Positions 1 through 9,600 are shown, numbered from the stretch's first letter. The stretch is 46,014 nucleotides of DNA from an uncultured Spirochaetales bacterium (GCA_934271365.1 CAKQRI010000010.1:1-46014), one strand, 5' to 3'. The notes: generated from the sequence alone by a model not told the origin. Made by a program: numbers and translations.

Positions 1-77
1 AAATTGGCTGTTTTCTCCCGGCATATTTTGGTTGTTTTTGCCTGTCTCAAAATGGTTATTTTCTCCCGACGCTAACA
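1..77. mobile_element. Probable IS21-like terminus (partial)
   Basis: This edge holds a 22-bp imperfect direct repeat, positions 1-22 and 49-70, matching at 18 of 22 bases and sharing the core TTTTCTCCCG at 11-20 and 59-68. Read leftward, the block begins TGTTAGC at 77-71. Terminal TG and repeated subterminal motifs are typical of IS21-family ends. The block abruptly replaces the homology of the neighbouring transposase reading frame, so it is probably the end of a second element inserted into the IS1182-like one. The rest lies outside the window and the family assignment is inference. Confidence 0.42.
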
Positions 78-1406
78 CCGGTGTAAGCAGCAGATCCCTT
101 GCCTGCTGCTTGAACTACATATACTCGGCATCAACCTCGAATACCCTGGAGTCGGCTTCAGGCTCTTTCATATAGCGTCTGCAGTATGGCATGAACAGAC
201 AGCCAGTGCAGCCTTCTATGAGAAAAAAGGCAGTTCCCTTCTTCTTGGGATGTCTGCTGCTGATCTCTGTCTTATACCCGGTTCTGCTGCCAATGCATGT
301 GATGGTGTTGTTGCCATTGTATCCGTAGATAGCAGGCCTGCGGCCGCTGCTTTCTCCTTCCCATGTCCCATATTTGATGAAGGCCTTGATCCCATTCGCA
401 CTGCAATATCTGTAATTCGCAGTGCACCCATAACCAGCATCCGCTCCGATCCTATCCGGATATGTGCCATACATAGCATGGAACTTATCAACAGCAGCTA
501 TGAAATCATTCATATCAGCTCTTTCCTGTGAAACAAGATATGTGACTATCATGCCGCTGGATACCATCAGCTGGACAGAGTAGGCTGCATGCATATTGCT
601 GCCCAGTCCGCTGTAATAATCCTGCTTCAGGCACATTGCTGTTGCGTCATGGTCTGTCTTGTAATACGAGTTCCTGCCTGGACCGCAGATTGACTCCTTC
701 TCCTCATACTCAATGGCTTTCAGAAGATATCCAAGCAGGTTCGATTTCATCTTGTCCAGGGCCTTCTCTGCAATGCCTGCATCATCCGGATCTATGCCTT
801 CTGCTTCCATGAGCTTTCTCTGGATGATTGTGGAGCTGATGATTCCCTTTTCCGGTACATCATCAGGGATTCCCAGGACTGAGAGAAGATTCCTTATCTT
901 TGCACATAGCTTCTCATGGAACGTGGTTGGCTTCCAGACGAATCTGTATTTATTGGGCTTCGCTTCCTGCTTCGTCCCATCAATGAAGCAGGTATCCATT
1001 GTCAGAGAGCATAGCCTGAATATGGCTCGCGTGATGCCAGTGAAAATCTCGGCCCTTCTGTGATGAATCTTGAGATCGTCGTATGGTCTGGGATCTTCCC
1101 TTTCAGGATGTATATGAACCTCAGATCGTTCCTGCATGACGACTCTATCTCCCTCAGTGTTGGCTTGCCTATTGTGAAGCCAAGCAGTATAGCAGCAAAC
1201 AAGGCACAGCAATCATAGCAAGGCCTTCCTGCCTGGACCTGTTTTTCTTCTTCTGGTTTTAGATATCCTGCAACTCCGGAATATTCCAGCAGCTCAATGA
1301 TTCCATCTATCCTTTTCTTTTCCTCCTCTGATATAGGGAAGGAATAGAACAATTGGGGGGCAATTGTGCTAAAATGCTTCATGTAGATGTTCCTCGACAA
1401 GAACAT
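78..1406 (-). pseudogene. IS1182-family (DUF772) transposase, broken and truncated
   Basis: Two overlapping leftward frames make one transposase. The first (1002-1406; probable start ATG at 1382 behind GAGG) carries the DUF772 N-terminal domain ending in DHTTISRF. The second continues from about 1065 with an FIDGTK motif, a central DDE-type region containing GADAGYG, and a Cys-rich stretch. Passing from one to the other needs a -1 shift at 1063-1067, where no classical slippery heptamer is visible. The second frame meets a TAG at 115-117, yet sense reading resumes beyond it with QQARDLLLTP, as in intact relatives, until position 78. A frameshift, a nonsense codon and a truncation together mark it as dead. 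Confidence 0.85.
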
Positions 1407-1415
1407 TCTATCATT

Positions 1416-1453
1416 GCATGCACGGGGTTAGAGTCCCTATGCATGCTTTTTTT
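1416..1453 (+). terminator. Hairpin with T-run beside the IS remnant
   Basis: GCATGCA at 1416-1422 pairs with TGCATGC at 1440-1446, with an inner GGG/CCC pairing, and seven T residues follow at 1447-1453. On the + strand this looks like a rho-independent terminator, but no rightward gene ends here. It may be a structural element of the insertion-sequence end that blocks read-through. Confidence 0.4.
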
Positions 1454-1552
1454 GCATTCTTAACTTCATTCCTTGAGAAAAAGAAGGGTTCGCCTCTCTT
1501 TTTATATATGATGAGTTTTGCAACACCCCCTTCCACATTTATTAGAGTAGCA

Positions 1553-2758
1553 TCATGCTTTGATGCTTTCTGCTATCTTATCAGCAATCTCTTCTAGAGA
1601 TGCAAGATCTGAGTCCTTTAAAGAACTCTTGAAAGAAGCGATAGGAGCAACAAGACGAATATCCTTCATTGAAGACAGAAGCTCACTGATCTTACGACCT
1701 GCAGAAAGAGCCCAAGACCCAGACTCCACAACAGCAGTATCCCTGTTCTGCCATGCATGCTCTTTAAGGTCAATAAGCAGCTGCTGCATTTTAGGGAATA
1801 TCTCTGCATTGTATGTAGGAGAAAGGAAAACAGAAGCTGAATACTTGAAGCATTCAGATACAAGATATGATGAATCCGTAACAGATGCATCATACATATG
1901 GATATCTGAAATACCTTTATCTGCAAGAAGAGATGCAAGCACAGAAGCTGCGTTCTCTGTATCTCCATATATTGAGGAATAGATTACAACAGCTCCCTTC
2001 TTCTCAGCTTCATAAGATGCCCAGATCTTATGCTTCTCAATGAAATAAGAGAGATTTTCTCTCCAGATTGGACCATGAAGTGGACAGATCATCTTTATCT
2101 CAAGAGAAGATGCCTTTTTAAGGAGGTTCATTGTCATATTGCCATATTTTCCAACAATATTGATATAATAGCGCCTTGCATCATCAAGCCAGTCCCTATC
2201 AAAATCTACTTCATCAGCATATATATTTCCAGCTAATGCTCCGAATGTACCAAAAGCATCTGCAGAATAAAGAATCTTCTCATCAATATCATATGTGACC
2301 ATCACCTCAGGCCAATGCACCATCGGTGCCATCACAAATGTAAATGTATGGGTACCAGAAGAAAGGGTATCACCTTCCTTGACAATATAAGCATGGCTAT
2401 CTACATCGAAAGAGAAGAACTGCTTCATCATCTGCATTGTCTTTGCATTACCGACTATCTTGATATCAGGATATCTCAGAACAATCTCTTCAATAAGGTA
2501 TGCATGATCTGGTTCCATATGATTGACTACAAGATAATCCAGCTTTCTTCCATCAAGCACATGGATTATATTCTCAAAGAACTGGCGAGATACTGAGTGG
2601 TCAGCAGTATCAAGCAGTACAGTCTTCTCATCCTTTACAAGGTATGAATTATAGCTTACTCCTCTAGGTATTGGATAGACATTCTCAAATAGTGATAAAC
2701 GTCTATCACTGGAACCTACATAATATGTATCACGAGCAATCTGTTTAGTATTGTGCAT
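1553..2758 (-). CDS. fprA: FprA-type A flavoprotein (diiron flavo-oxidase)
   Basis: Predicted cytoplasmic A-type flavoprotein of 401 residues that reduces O2 to water and/or NO to N2O, with electrons usually supplied by rubredoxin. The N-terminal metallo-beta-lactamase-like domain carries the diiron ligands: H80, E82, D84 and H85 in HMEPDH, then H148, D167 and H228. The C-terminal flavodoxin domain begins near residue 256, with an FMN loop at SSIYGDTENA (261-270). Length is normal and there is no fused rubredoxin or NADH-reductase domain. It stands alone between an IS remnant and the accessory ATPase. In anaerobes this family protects against oxygen or nitrosative stress; the preferred substrate cannot be read from the sequence. 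Confidence 0.95.
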   Translation of the reverse strand: MHNTKQIARDTYYVGSSDRRLSLFENVYPIPRGVSYNSYLVKDEKTVLLDTADHSVSRQFFENIIHVLDGRKLDYLVVNHMEPDHAYLIEEIVLRYPDIKIVGNAKTMQMMKQFFSFDVDSHAYIVKEGDTLSSGTHTFTFVMAPMVHWPEVMVTYDIDEKILYSADAFGTFGALAGNIYADEVDFDRDWLDDARRYYINIVGKYGNMTMNLLKKASSLEIKMICPLHGPIWRENLSYFIEKHKIWASYEAEKKGAVVIYSSIYGDTENAASVLASLLADKGISDIHMYDASVTDSSYLVSECFKYSASVFLSPTYNAEIFPKMQQLLIDLKEHAWQNRDTAVVESGSWALSAGRKISELLSSMKDIRLVAPIASFKSSLKDSDLASLEEIADKIAESIKA

Positions 2759-2806
2759 ATAAAAACTCCCAAGTCAAATATAGCAATCAAGGATATTCTC
2801 TTCAAG

Positions 2807-4051
2807 CTATTTCAGATTGAGATCCCCCATCATCTCCCTGAACTCAAGAAGGACCTTCTCATCTGCATTCAAAAGCTTTGTCGACTCCCCTATCGAATCA
2901 GAAGAATAAAGATTTATAATGCTTCTTCCATTCATATTGCTGATGATATAAACATGTTCCTTGCTGAGATTTGCAACAATATATTCAGAAGATACAGAAG
3001 CAATCAGCTGCCCCTCAGCATCCTTATCCAGGGAGCTGTAAATGCCAAGAAGAATCTTATCAGAAATGCCAGAATCTGTTGCATCTATTATAACGGCCTC
3101 TCCCATCAAAGCAGTCAAGAAAAACGGAAAAAGCTCAGTAAGCCTCTGAATGCCTTTCGACTCACTGGATATAGGAATGCTTATGCCATTCTTATCAAAC
3201 CATAATTCATAGCATTCTCTGTTTCCAGCTATATATGTCCTGTAATAAGCTCTTGAATGAAGAGGAAGAACATATGGAAGATAAAGATTTATCATCCTCT
3301 CAATATCCTTTCTTTCTTTTTCCGGAAGCAAATCTGAATAGCCCTGAGCAATATCTGCCCTTCTGAAAAGAGAAGAAGGGACTATACCCTCTTCTGATAC
3401 AATAGATATATCTGAAAGAAAATCTATAGCAGAAGAAAGATCTTCTGAGACCTTACTTCTGAAATATCTTGCACTCGAGGACATAAGCTCTGAATACAGA
3501 ATAGCCATGAATGTATTCTGGCCATAATATCTATCAATCTTATCCAGCAGTTCTTTCTTATAGTTATTATCTGCAAAAGCTGCAGGAGAAAGGAATATAT
3601 CGTCAGGAGAGAATGAGAAGAGCTTCAGCATCCTATCTCCATATTCAGAAGAGAGGCTTTCTCTGACAACTCCTCCCTCATCAAATGAAGCAGCATAAAT
3701 GAATCTCTTATCATTCTTTCTGAATTCCATCTCAAAAGATGGCCCAGATGCTGCAGAAATTGCTCTGCCTCTCCTCAGAAGCTCAGCAAGGCTTTCCTTA
3801 CTGCGGCTTAGCTGAAAAAGCATCTCTTCTGATTCCAGCTCTGGATATAATCCCTGTACACGAGAAGGAAGCGAATAAATTCTATCATTATCAAGCAGCG
3901 TACGCATTGTCCTCATAAGAAAGTACATTGCATCCACAAAACTTGACTTTCCACTTCCATTCTCTCCATAAATGAATCCATTTTTGTCATTAGGAGAGAA
4001 TGAAAAATCATATAATCCTTTATAATTTCTAATATTAATCCGTGAAATCAT
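2807..4051 (-). CDS. AAA/ABC-type ATPase with degenerate Walker B
   Basis: Predicted 414-residue P-loop ATPase of the large AAA family related to AbiL, OLD and SMC-like proteins. The Walker A motif YGENGSGKSS lies near residues 28-37, and an ABC-like signature SSESKGIQRL near 295-304. Walker B is VIIDATDSGISD (320-331): the catalytic Glu normally after the first Asp is Ala, and the usual Leu-His is lost. The ATG at 4051 was chosen because GGAGG lies about 8 bases upstream; a longer frame to 4084 lacks such a site. It diverges from the HTH-like gene at 4368 across a repeat-rich intergenic region. Specific function is unknown; a defence role is inference from family and context. Confidence 0.72.
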   Translation of the reverse strand: MISRINIRNYKGLYDFSFSPNDKNGFIYGENGSGKSSFVDAMYFLMRTMRTLLDNDRIYSLPSRVQGLYPELESEEMLFQLSRSKESLAELLRRGRAISAASGPSFEMEFRKNDKRFIYAASFDEGGVVRESLSSEYGDRMLKLFSFSPDDIFLSPAAFADNNYKKELLDKIDRYYGQNTFMAILYSELMSSSARYFRSKVSEDLSSAIDFLSDISIVSEEGIVPSSLFRRADIAQGYSDLLPEKERKDIERMINLYLPYVLPLHSRAYYRTYIAGNRECYELWFDKNGISIPISSESKGIQRLTELFPFFLTALMGEAVIIDATDSGISDKILLGIYSSLDKDAEGQLIASVSSEYIVANLSKEHVYIISNMNGRSIINLYSSDSIGESTKLLNADEKVLLEFREMMGDLNLK

Positions 4052-4216
4052 ATAAAACCCCTCCATTGCTAAGAATAATACCAAAAATGTAATTTGTTAA
4101 ATAAAACACTATGATTAATATTATTATTTTTAGTTATAATGAGCATTTTCTATGAAATTTTTATTATTTGACCATTAAAAAGATTCATCTACAAAAACAT
4201 AGCAATCAAGAAGCAT

Positions 4217-4287
4217 ATGCAACATATTGCATTTTCTACATTAGCGAACCTTCGCTATTTTTCAATTGAATATGAAATATTTTTCAT
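4217..4287. promoter_or_regulatory. Three tandem inverted repeats in divergent intergenic region
   Basis: The 316-base gap between the divergent ATPase and HTH genes holds three perfect inverted repeats: ATGCAA-CATA-TTGCAT (4217-4232), TAGCGA-ACCT-TCGCTA (4242-4257, followed by five T) and ATGAAA-TATT-TTTCAT (4272-4287, counting four spacer bases). Their centres are about 25 and 30 bases apart. They could be operators for the adjacent HTH protein, or the middle one a small terminator. Nothing else coding is seen in the gap. Confidence 0.4.
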
Positions 4288-4297
4288 ATAAATAATA

Positions 4298-4326
4298 AAT
4301 TCATTACTTATTATCATTGCTATAAT
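4298..4326 (+). promoter_or_regulatory. Extended -10 promoter for the HTH gene
   Basis: TGCTATAAT ends at 4326, giving an extended -10 (TG-N-TATAAT) whose hexamer TATAAT is 4321-4326. The -35 position, AATTCA at 4298-4303, is weak, as extended -10 promoters tolerate. The predicted start of transcription is near 4333, ahead of GAGGGGG at 4348-4354. Confidence 0.55.
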
Positions 4327-4367
4327 CTTACTTAAAGTCATTTTGCTGAGGGGGATTTATAGCAGAT

Positions 4368-5099
4368 ATGGCAGCTAATAATAAGAGAAAATACTCTTGT
4401 ATTTTTCCTATGACAATAGAAGATGATGATGGCAATATCATACCTAATCAGATGCATAAGAATATAAGAGACAGAAAGTTGACAAGAAAAGATGACTTCA
4501 TAATCCAGGACTTCAGTCCATGTATGCTTCCTGACAAAGACGAAGATATTCTGAATGTTCTAATAGAAGCAAATTCAAACTATTCAGATTTCATGATTTG
4601 GGTCGAAATGATGTTTTCAAAATGGAACAAGATGAATCCTGATAGGAAAATGAGAATTTCAATAAAAGGCGCATCATTCCTGCATCTGCAGAAAAAATTA
4701 CTGAAATACATTGGAATAGATATATTCTGTTTCTTATGCATGTATATAAATGGAGTCAATGAATGGCCAGCACCTGTTTCTGAGAAAAAACCTGTAGTAA
4801 CAAAGGACAAGTATTACATCTTAGCGATTATCGATGGATTCAGGAATGAACTTGGAATAAAGAAATACAGGCTAATGAAGCTTCTCAGGCTTCAGCCTTC
4901 TGATATATCATATATTGAGCTTTCATACACAGAACGAGCTCAGAGAAGACAGGATATAACCATGTACAAGATATTCCAGATTGTACATGCACTCCATATT
5001 CCACCTATCCAGTTTCTTGAACATTTATACAGAATCTGCCGAGAAGATGACAACAACAATGACATTCAGGATTATTACAGTGATTTTATAAAGGCCTAG
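4368..5099 (+). CDS. HTH (XRE-like) domain protein, unknown function
   Basis: Unrecognised 243-residue cytoplasmic protein. The C-terminal third (about 153-223) resembles a Cro/CI helix-turn-helix: FRNELGIKKYRLMKLLRL, a second helix around LQPSDISYIE, and a closing helix MYKIFQIVHALHI. The first 140 residues are rich in Lys, Asp and Asn and match nothing I know. GAGGGGG lies 13-19 bases before the start. Its last 14 bases overlap the convergent nuclease-like gene. Its position between two ATPase loci and opposite a repeat-rich intergenic region suggests it regulates one or both, but that is inference. Confidence 0.6.
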   Translation: MAANNKRKYSCIFPMTIEDDDGNIIPNQMHKNIRDRKLTRKDDFIIQDFSPCMLPDKDEDILNVLIEANSNYSDFMIWVEMMFSKWNKMNPDRKMRISIKGASFLHLQKKLLKYIGIDIFCFLCMYINGVNEWPAPVSEKKPVVTKDKYYILAIIDGFRNELGIKKYRLMKLLRLQPSDISYIELSYTERAQRRQDITMYKIFQIVHALHIPPIQFLEHLYRICREDDNNNDIQDYYSDFIKA

Positions 5100-5619
5100 C
5101 CTTGAATATTCGAGGAATATGCTCCTTTATGAAATCATCACGACCCACCGTATAAACATCACTATATAGCTTCCTATATTTTGAAAGTGCAAAATCAATA
5201 GGATGATTCTCTTTTGCAAAACCTGCAACCTTTGCTCTGAAACTATCAAAAGATGCTGATTCTGATTTGACATGGACAACATATAGAACGCACTTCTTCC
5301 CTAGCTCTTCAAGGCTCATGTATTCAAAGGCTGCTCTCTGAAGCAGATACAGAGTGTCAAAAGCCTTTTTATGAAGCACTTTCTTATCTATATTCATCAT
5401 TCTCTGATTCTTGAACTCAACAAGGTATATCTTGTCTGTCAGTATCAGGCCATCGCAAGAAGAAAGGTTCTCTCCCATTCTCCACTCTCTGCATATTGCG
5501 GTTGTAATGCTATCAAAGTTATAAACAGGATAATAATCATCATTTATCAGAGATTCTCCCTTCATCGGATCCCAGCTTGTCTCCTTAAATGATGAAAGGT
5601 AAGCAGAGATATCAATCAT
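5086..5619 (-). CDS. PD-(D/E)XK-like nuclease candidate, partner of ATPase
   Basis: Unnamed 177-residue protein. Residues 45-70 fit the core of a restriction-endonuclease-like fold: D56 in SSCDGLILT, a beta strand, then E68-F-K70 in YLVEFKNQ, followed by a Lys-rich helix (about 79-95). This Asp, then Glu-X-Lys arrangement is the PD-(D/E)XK active-site pattern; I infer the fold from the motif alone. The ATG overlaps the stop of the upstream ATPase as ATGA, with GGAGG four bases before it, so the two should be translated together. No membrane segment or signal peptide. It could instead be a non-catalytic member of the fold. Confidence 0.6.
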   Translation of the reverse strand: MIDISAYLSSFKETSWDPMKGESLINDDYYPVYNFDSITTAICREWRMGENLSSCDGLILTDKIYLVEFKNQRMMNIDKKVLHKKAFDTLYLLQRAAFEYMSLEELGKKCVLYVVHVKSESASFDSFRAKVAGFAKENHPIDFALSKYRKLYSDVYTVGRDDFIKEHIPRIFKARPL

Positions 5620-6527
5620 AGATCCTCCAAAGGTTGATAAAGTTCACGATAAATCTGCTCAAGATCATCTGTAACATCGCGTGACGAATAGAGATGACTC
5701 TCTTCTGACTGCACCATCATATAGAATCGATGTCTTTCTTCCTGCTCTTCTGAAAGAGCAACCTCCAAAGCCCGTATGAAATAGATATTATGTGATGATA
5801 ATAAGAACCTGATCTGATGATTCACAGCAAGAGATACAATGATCCTTGCAAGTGCAACCTGTTTTTCTGGATGCAGATTAGTCTCCGGCTCATCGATTAT
5901 AAGCGTTGTTCCGCTTTTTATTGATCCATTATCGATGAGCCTTCCAATCTCAGCTAGTATTATTGCTCCTGATGATGCATTTGAAAGCTCTATATAGAAA
6001 TCAGGATAATCAGCATCTACATAGTAAAGCTTTCCAGCATGCTCTTTTATAGTACCTTTCGCATATTTCTCTATTAAGCTTTTATAAGATTCCATAAGAG
6101 ATGATGGAGTTCTGAGAGATGGACGATACAAAGCTGTTTTAAGCTCTTCCGAATCACTATCTATCCATCTAGATGGTGCCCTGAAATAAATGGCATTTCC
6201 ATTATTTCCAATTGGATAATATGAATTGATTTTCAGATCATCATCAGATAGAGAAAATGATATTACATTTTTTCCATCTCGTAGTGAGATTTCGCTTTCT
6301 ATTCCTTCATTATGATGAGTCACAGCCTGAGTACTGTAAAGTCTCAAGATCTCTGACGATATAAAAGCATTATCCAGTTTATCTCCAGATGAGCATCGAA
6401 GCATGCCATATAGGGCCTTGCTTACTGTTGTCTTACCAGAGCCATTATATCCTGCAACTACTGTAACGCTATCTACAACTATATCTGCAGAATCAACCTT
6501 TGCTATCCTTCTTAGAAAAAGCTCCAT
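5616..6527 (-). CDS. OLD-like AAA ATPase of a two-gene module
   Basis: Predicted 303-residue ABC-class ATPase of the OLD/AAA_21 type. Motifs by residue: Walker A GYNGSGKTT (26-34), degenerate signature SNASSGA (about 183-189), intact Walker B LIIDEPETNLHP (209-220) and H-loop SSHN (244-247). There is no Toprim domain, unlike true OLD nucleases; a nuclease activity would have to come from the coupled downstream gene. ATG 6527 has GAGG five bases upstream, whereas the longer GTG start at 6533 would overlap that site. Similar ATPase-plus-nuclease pairs (Septu, Gabija, PARIS) are anti-phage systems, so defence is the leading but unproven idea. Confidence 0.75.
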   Translation of the reverse strand: MELFLRRIAKVDSADIVVDSVTVVAGYNGSGKTTVSKALYGMLRCSSGDKLDNAFISSEILRLYSTQAVTHHNEGIESEISLRDGKNVISFSLSDDDLKINSYYPIGNNGNAIYFRAPSRWIDSDSEELKTALYRPSLRTPSSLMESYKSLIEKYAKGTIKEHAGKLYYVDADYPDFYIELSNASSGAIILAEIGRLIDNGSIKSGTTLIIDEPETNLHPEKQVALARIIVSLAVNHQIRFLLSSHNIYFIRALEVALSEEQEERHRFYMMVQSEESHLYSSRDVTDDLEQIYRELYQPLEDL

Positions 6528-6550
6528 ATGCACCTCGCTATATACATAGT

Positions 6551-6564
6551 ATATTCCGGAATAT
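6551..6564. promoter_or_regulatory. Perfect 14-bp palindrome upstream of ATPase-nuclease pair
   Basis: ATATTCCGGAATAT is a perfect palindrome beginning 24 bases upstream of the ATPase start. It overlaps a possible leftward -10 element, TATACT (complement of 6548-6553). Placement and symmetry fit a repressor operator; the regulator is unknown. Confidence 0.4.
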
Positions 6565-6642
6565 GCATGATTCAGATGAAGAAATCATGGAGGACATATA
6601 CATATATATTCTCGATATTGTAAATACAATCTGATAGCAATG

Positions 6643-6673
6643 AAAAAAGGCCCACCTCAATGAGATGAGCCTT
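6643..6673 (-). terminator. carAB transcription terminator
   Basis: Read leftward, AAGGCTCATCTCA pairs imperfectly with TGAGGTGGGCCTT around a short loop, and the stem is followed by six T residues (A at 6643-6648). It begins about 20 bases past the carB stop. Confidence 0.75.
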
Positions 6674-6693
6674 ATTTCAATCCAGAGAAAAGC

Positions 6694-9600
6694 TTATTTC
6701 TTCTTCGGGAGCTCTCTTGCGACAGGCTTATTACCTTCGAGATACTTAATTGCTTCAAGGACTGCTGCTGCAGCTGATGTGGTTGTTGTATAAGGAATAT
6801 GGAAGCGCATAGCCTCTGATCTTATATCATCGTCACTTGTCCTTGAATGGAAGCCCATTGGGGTATTGATTACAAGATCGGCTTTCTTAGCACTTATGAA
6901 ATCAACAACATCAGGATGGCCTTCATGAACTTTATTGACAATTCCTGTAAGGATGCCTTCTTTATAAAGATCCCTAGCTGTGCCTCTTGTTGCTATCAGC
7001 TCAAAACCAAGCGCTCTAAGCTCTTCTGCAATAGGAGCAATTGTCTTTCTATCCTTATCATTGACGCTGATTATCACTCTGCCCTTTCTTGGAAGTCTAT
7101 TACCAGCAGAAGCCTGGCTCTTTGCATATGCTTCACCGAATGTTGCACCATAGCCAACAGCCTCTCCTGTACTTCTCATCTCAGGACCAAGTGCAGGGTC
7201 AACATCAAGGAACCTGTCAAATGAGAATACAGCTTCCTTAATTGCCCAGCCGCAGATTGAATGGCCTTCTCCTATGGATTTATCAGCATCAACAAGTCCC
7301 TGTTCTTTGAGGCTTATTCCATTCCATACCTTAACAGCAGCCTCAACTAGATCCACTCCACTTGATTTTGAGATAAATGGAACAGTTCGGCTAGCTCTAG
7401 GATTGACCTCGATTATATAGAGCTTTCCATCTTTCTCTGCGAACTGGATATTCATAAGGCCTTTGATCTTAAGCCTTCTTGCCAGCTTAAGAGTCCATTC
7501 TCTCATTTCTTCAAGAATCTCAGGCTTTGATTTATAAGGAGGGAAGACAGCAGCACTATCACCAGAATGGATTCCTGCTGCCTCAATATGCTGAACAATT
7601 CCTCCGATATATAGATTCTCTCCATCTGATACACCATCAAGATCATACTCAAAAGCATCTTCTAGGAACTGATCAACAAGTACTGGTGCTTCTTTTGATA
7701 TAAGAAGATTCTGGTTTCTCTCTAAGAAATCTTCAAGACCAGCATCATCATAAACAATGAACATTCCCCTTCCGCCTAAGACAAAAGAAGGACGAAGCAG
7801 CACTGGATACCCGATTTCATGGGCCTTAGCTTTAATATCCTTTCTATCTGAAGCGCTTCTGTTCTCAGGCTGTCTAAGACCGAGCTCCTTTACAAGAGAA
7901 GAGAACATGCCTCTATCTTCACTCTCATCGATAGAACCAAGGGAAGTTCCGATGATTTCTGCCCCATTTTTCTCAAGCTCTGCTGCCATGTTAAGAGGAG
8001 TCTGACCTCCAAGCTGCAGAACAACTCTATTACACTTCTCTTCTTCCATGACTCTGAGAACACTCTCACTAGTCAGAGGTTCAATATAAAGCCTATCTGA
8101 TGTGCTATAGTCAGTAGATACAGTCTCTGGGTTGCTGTTGATCATGATTGTCTTCTTACCTAAACGGCGGAACGCATGAGATGCCAGAGTACAGCATGTA
8201 TCAAACTCAAGGCCCTGTCCAATTCTATTAGGACCAGATGCAACAATGATTACACTGTCTCCCTCTACTGGTTCACCTTCCTCTTCCTCTCCATAGGTAA
8301 GATAGCAATACGGAGTTCTTGCCTTGAATTCTCCTGCACATGTATCAACATAATGTCTGACACTGTTCACTCTGTAGGCATCATGGCCGGAAAGATCCTT
8401 GATCTTCTTATCTGAAAGACCAGCTCTCTTAGCCTCCAGATACAGGCTTTCTGTCAGAGGCTTGCTCTCCAGCCTCTTCTCTAGCTCTGCCTGTTCTTTC
8501 AGCAGATATAGGAAATAGACATCATAGCCAGTTCTAACTGAAAGCTCATCAAGGTCATCATAACCTTCTTTGATAACTGTATACAGAGCAAAGAGACGCA
8601 GAGGATGAGCGGATACCAGCAGCTTATCAACATCATACCTTGATCTATCAAGAACCTCGAGGCCTTCTCTCTTCTGCTCTGATGCTCTTATGGCCTTATT
8701 GAGAGCCTCCAGAGCTGTACGACCAAGAGCAAGAGCCTCTCCAACACTTCTCATCTGAGTTCCAAGAGCTGAAGACTTCAAAGGGAATTTCTCAAGCTCG
8801 AAACGAGGCACCTTAACAGCTGTATAATCAAGAGCTGGCTCAAAACATGAAACACTTTCACCTGTTATATCATTCTCAATTTCATCAAGTGTATAACCGA
8901 TAGCAAGCTTTGCAGAGATTCTTGCAATTGGATAGCCTGTTGCCTTGCTTGCAAGTGCACTTGAGCGTGAAACTCTAGGATTCATCTCAATTACAATCAT
9001 ATGCTGATGATCAGGAGAAAGAGCAAACTGAACATTAGATCCACCACAGTCAATGCCAACAGCTCTCAGGATATTGATAGATGCAGTTCTCATCTTCTGA
9101 TATTCCTTATCAGAAAGAGTCTGTATAGGTGCAATAGTTATTGAATCACCTGTATGAACCCCCATTGGATCAATATTCTCGATTGAGCAGATAATGATTG
9201 CATTATCATTCTTGTCTCTCATTACTTCCATCTCAAATTCTCTCCAGCCAAGAAGAGACTGCTCAAGAAGCACCTCATTCACAGGAGAGATTGCAAGGGC
9301 ATGTGAAACCATTTCATCAAACTGATCATCTCTCTCAATTATTCCACCGCCCATTCCTCCAAGTGTGAAAGATGGTCTGATTATGATAGGAAGCGGAATC
9401 TCCTGTCTGATCTGGTGAGCTTCCTCAAGGCTATGAGCGATGCCGCTCTTTGCGCTTTCCAGACCAAGTGATGAGACAATTTCCTTAAACTCTTCTCTAT
9501 CTTCAGCTCTCTTGATTGCCTCAGCAGTAGCTCCGATGATCTTGACGCCATATTTCTCTAGGATTCCTTTCTCAGCGAGATCCATTGTAAGATTAAGGGC

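Noticed and set aside
250..1063. Rightward open frames across the IS1182-like transposase (250-531 and 713-1063)
   Set aside because: They are antisense to a clear transposase and show only low-complexity Ser/Ile-rich protein with no domain.
1471..1510. Possible fprA terminator hairpin
   Set aside because: The stem AAGAAGGG/CCTCTCTT has internal mismatches and is too weak to support.
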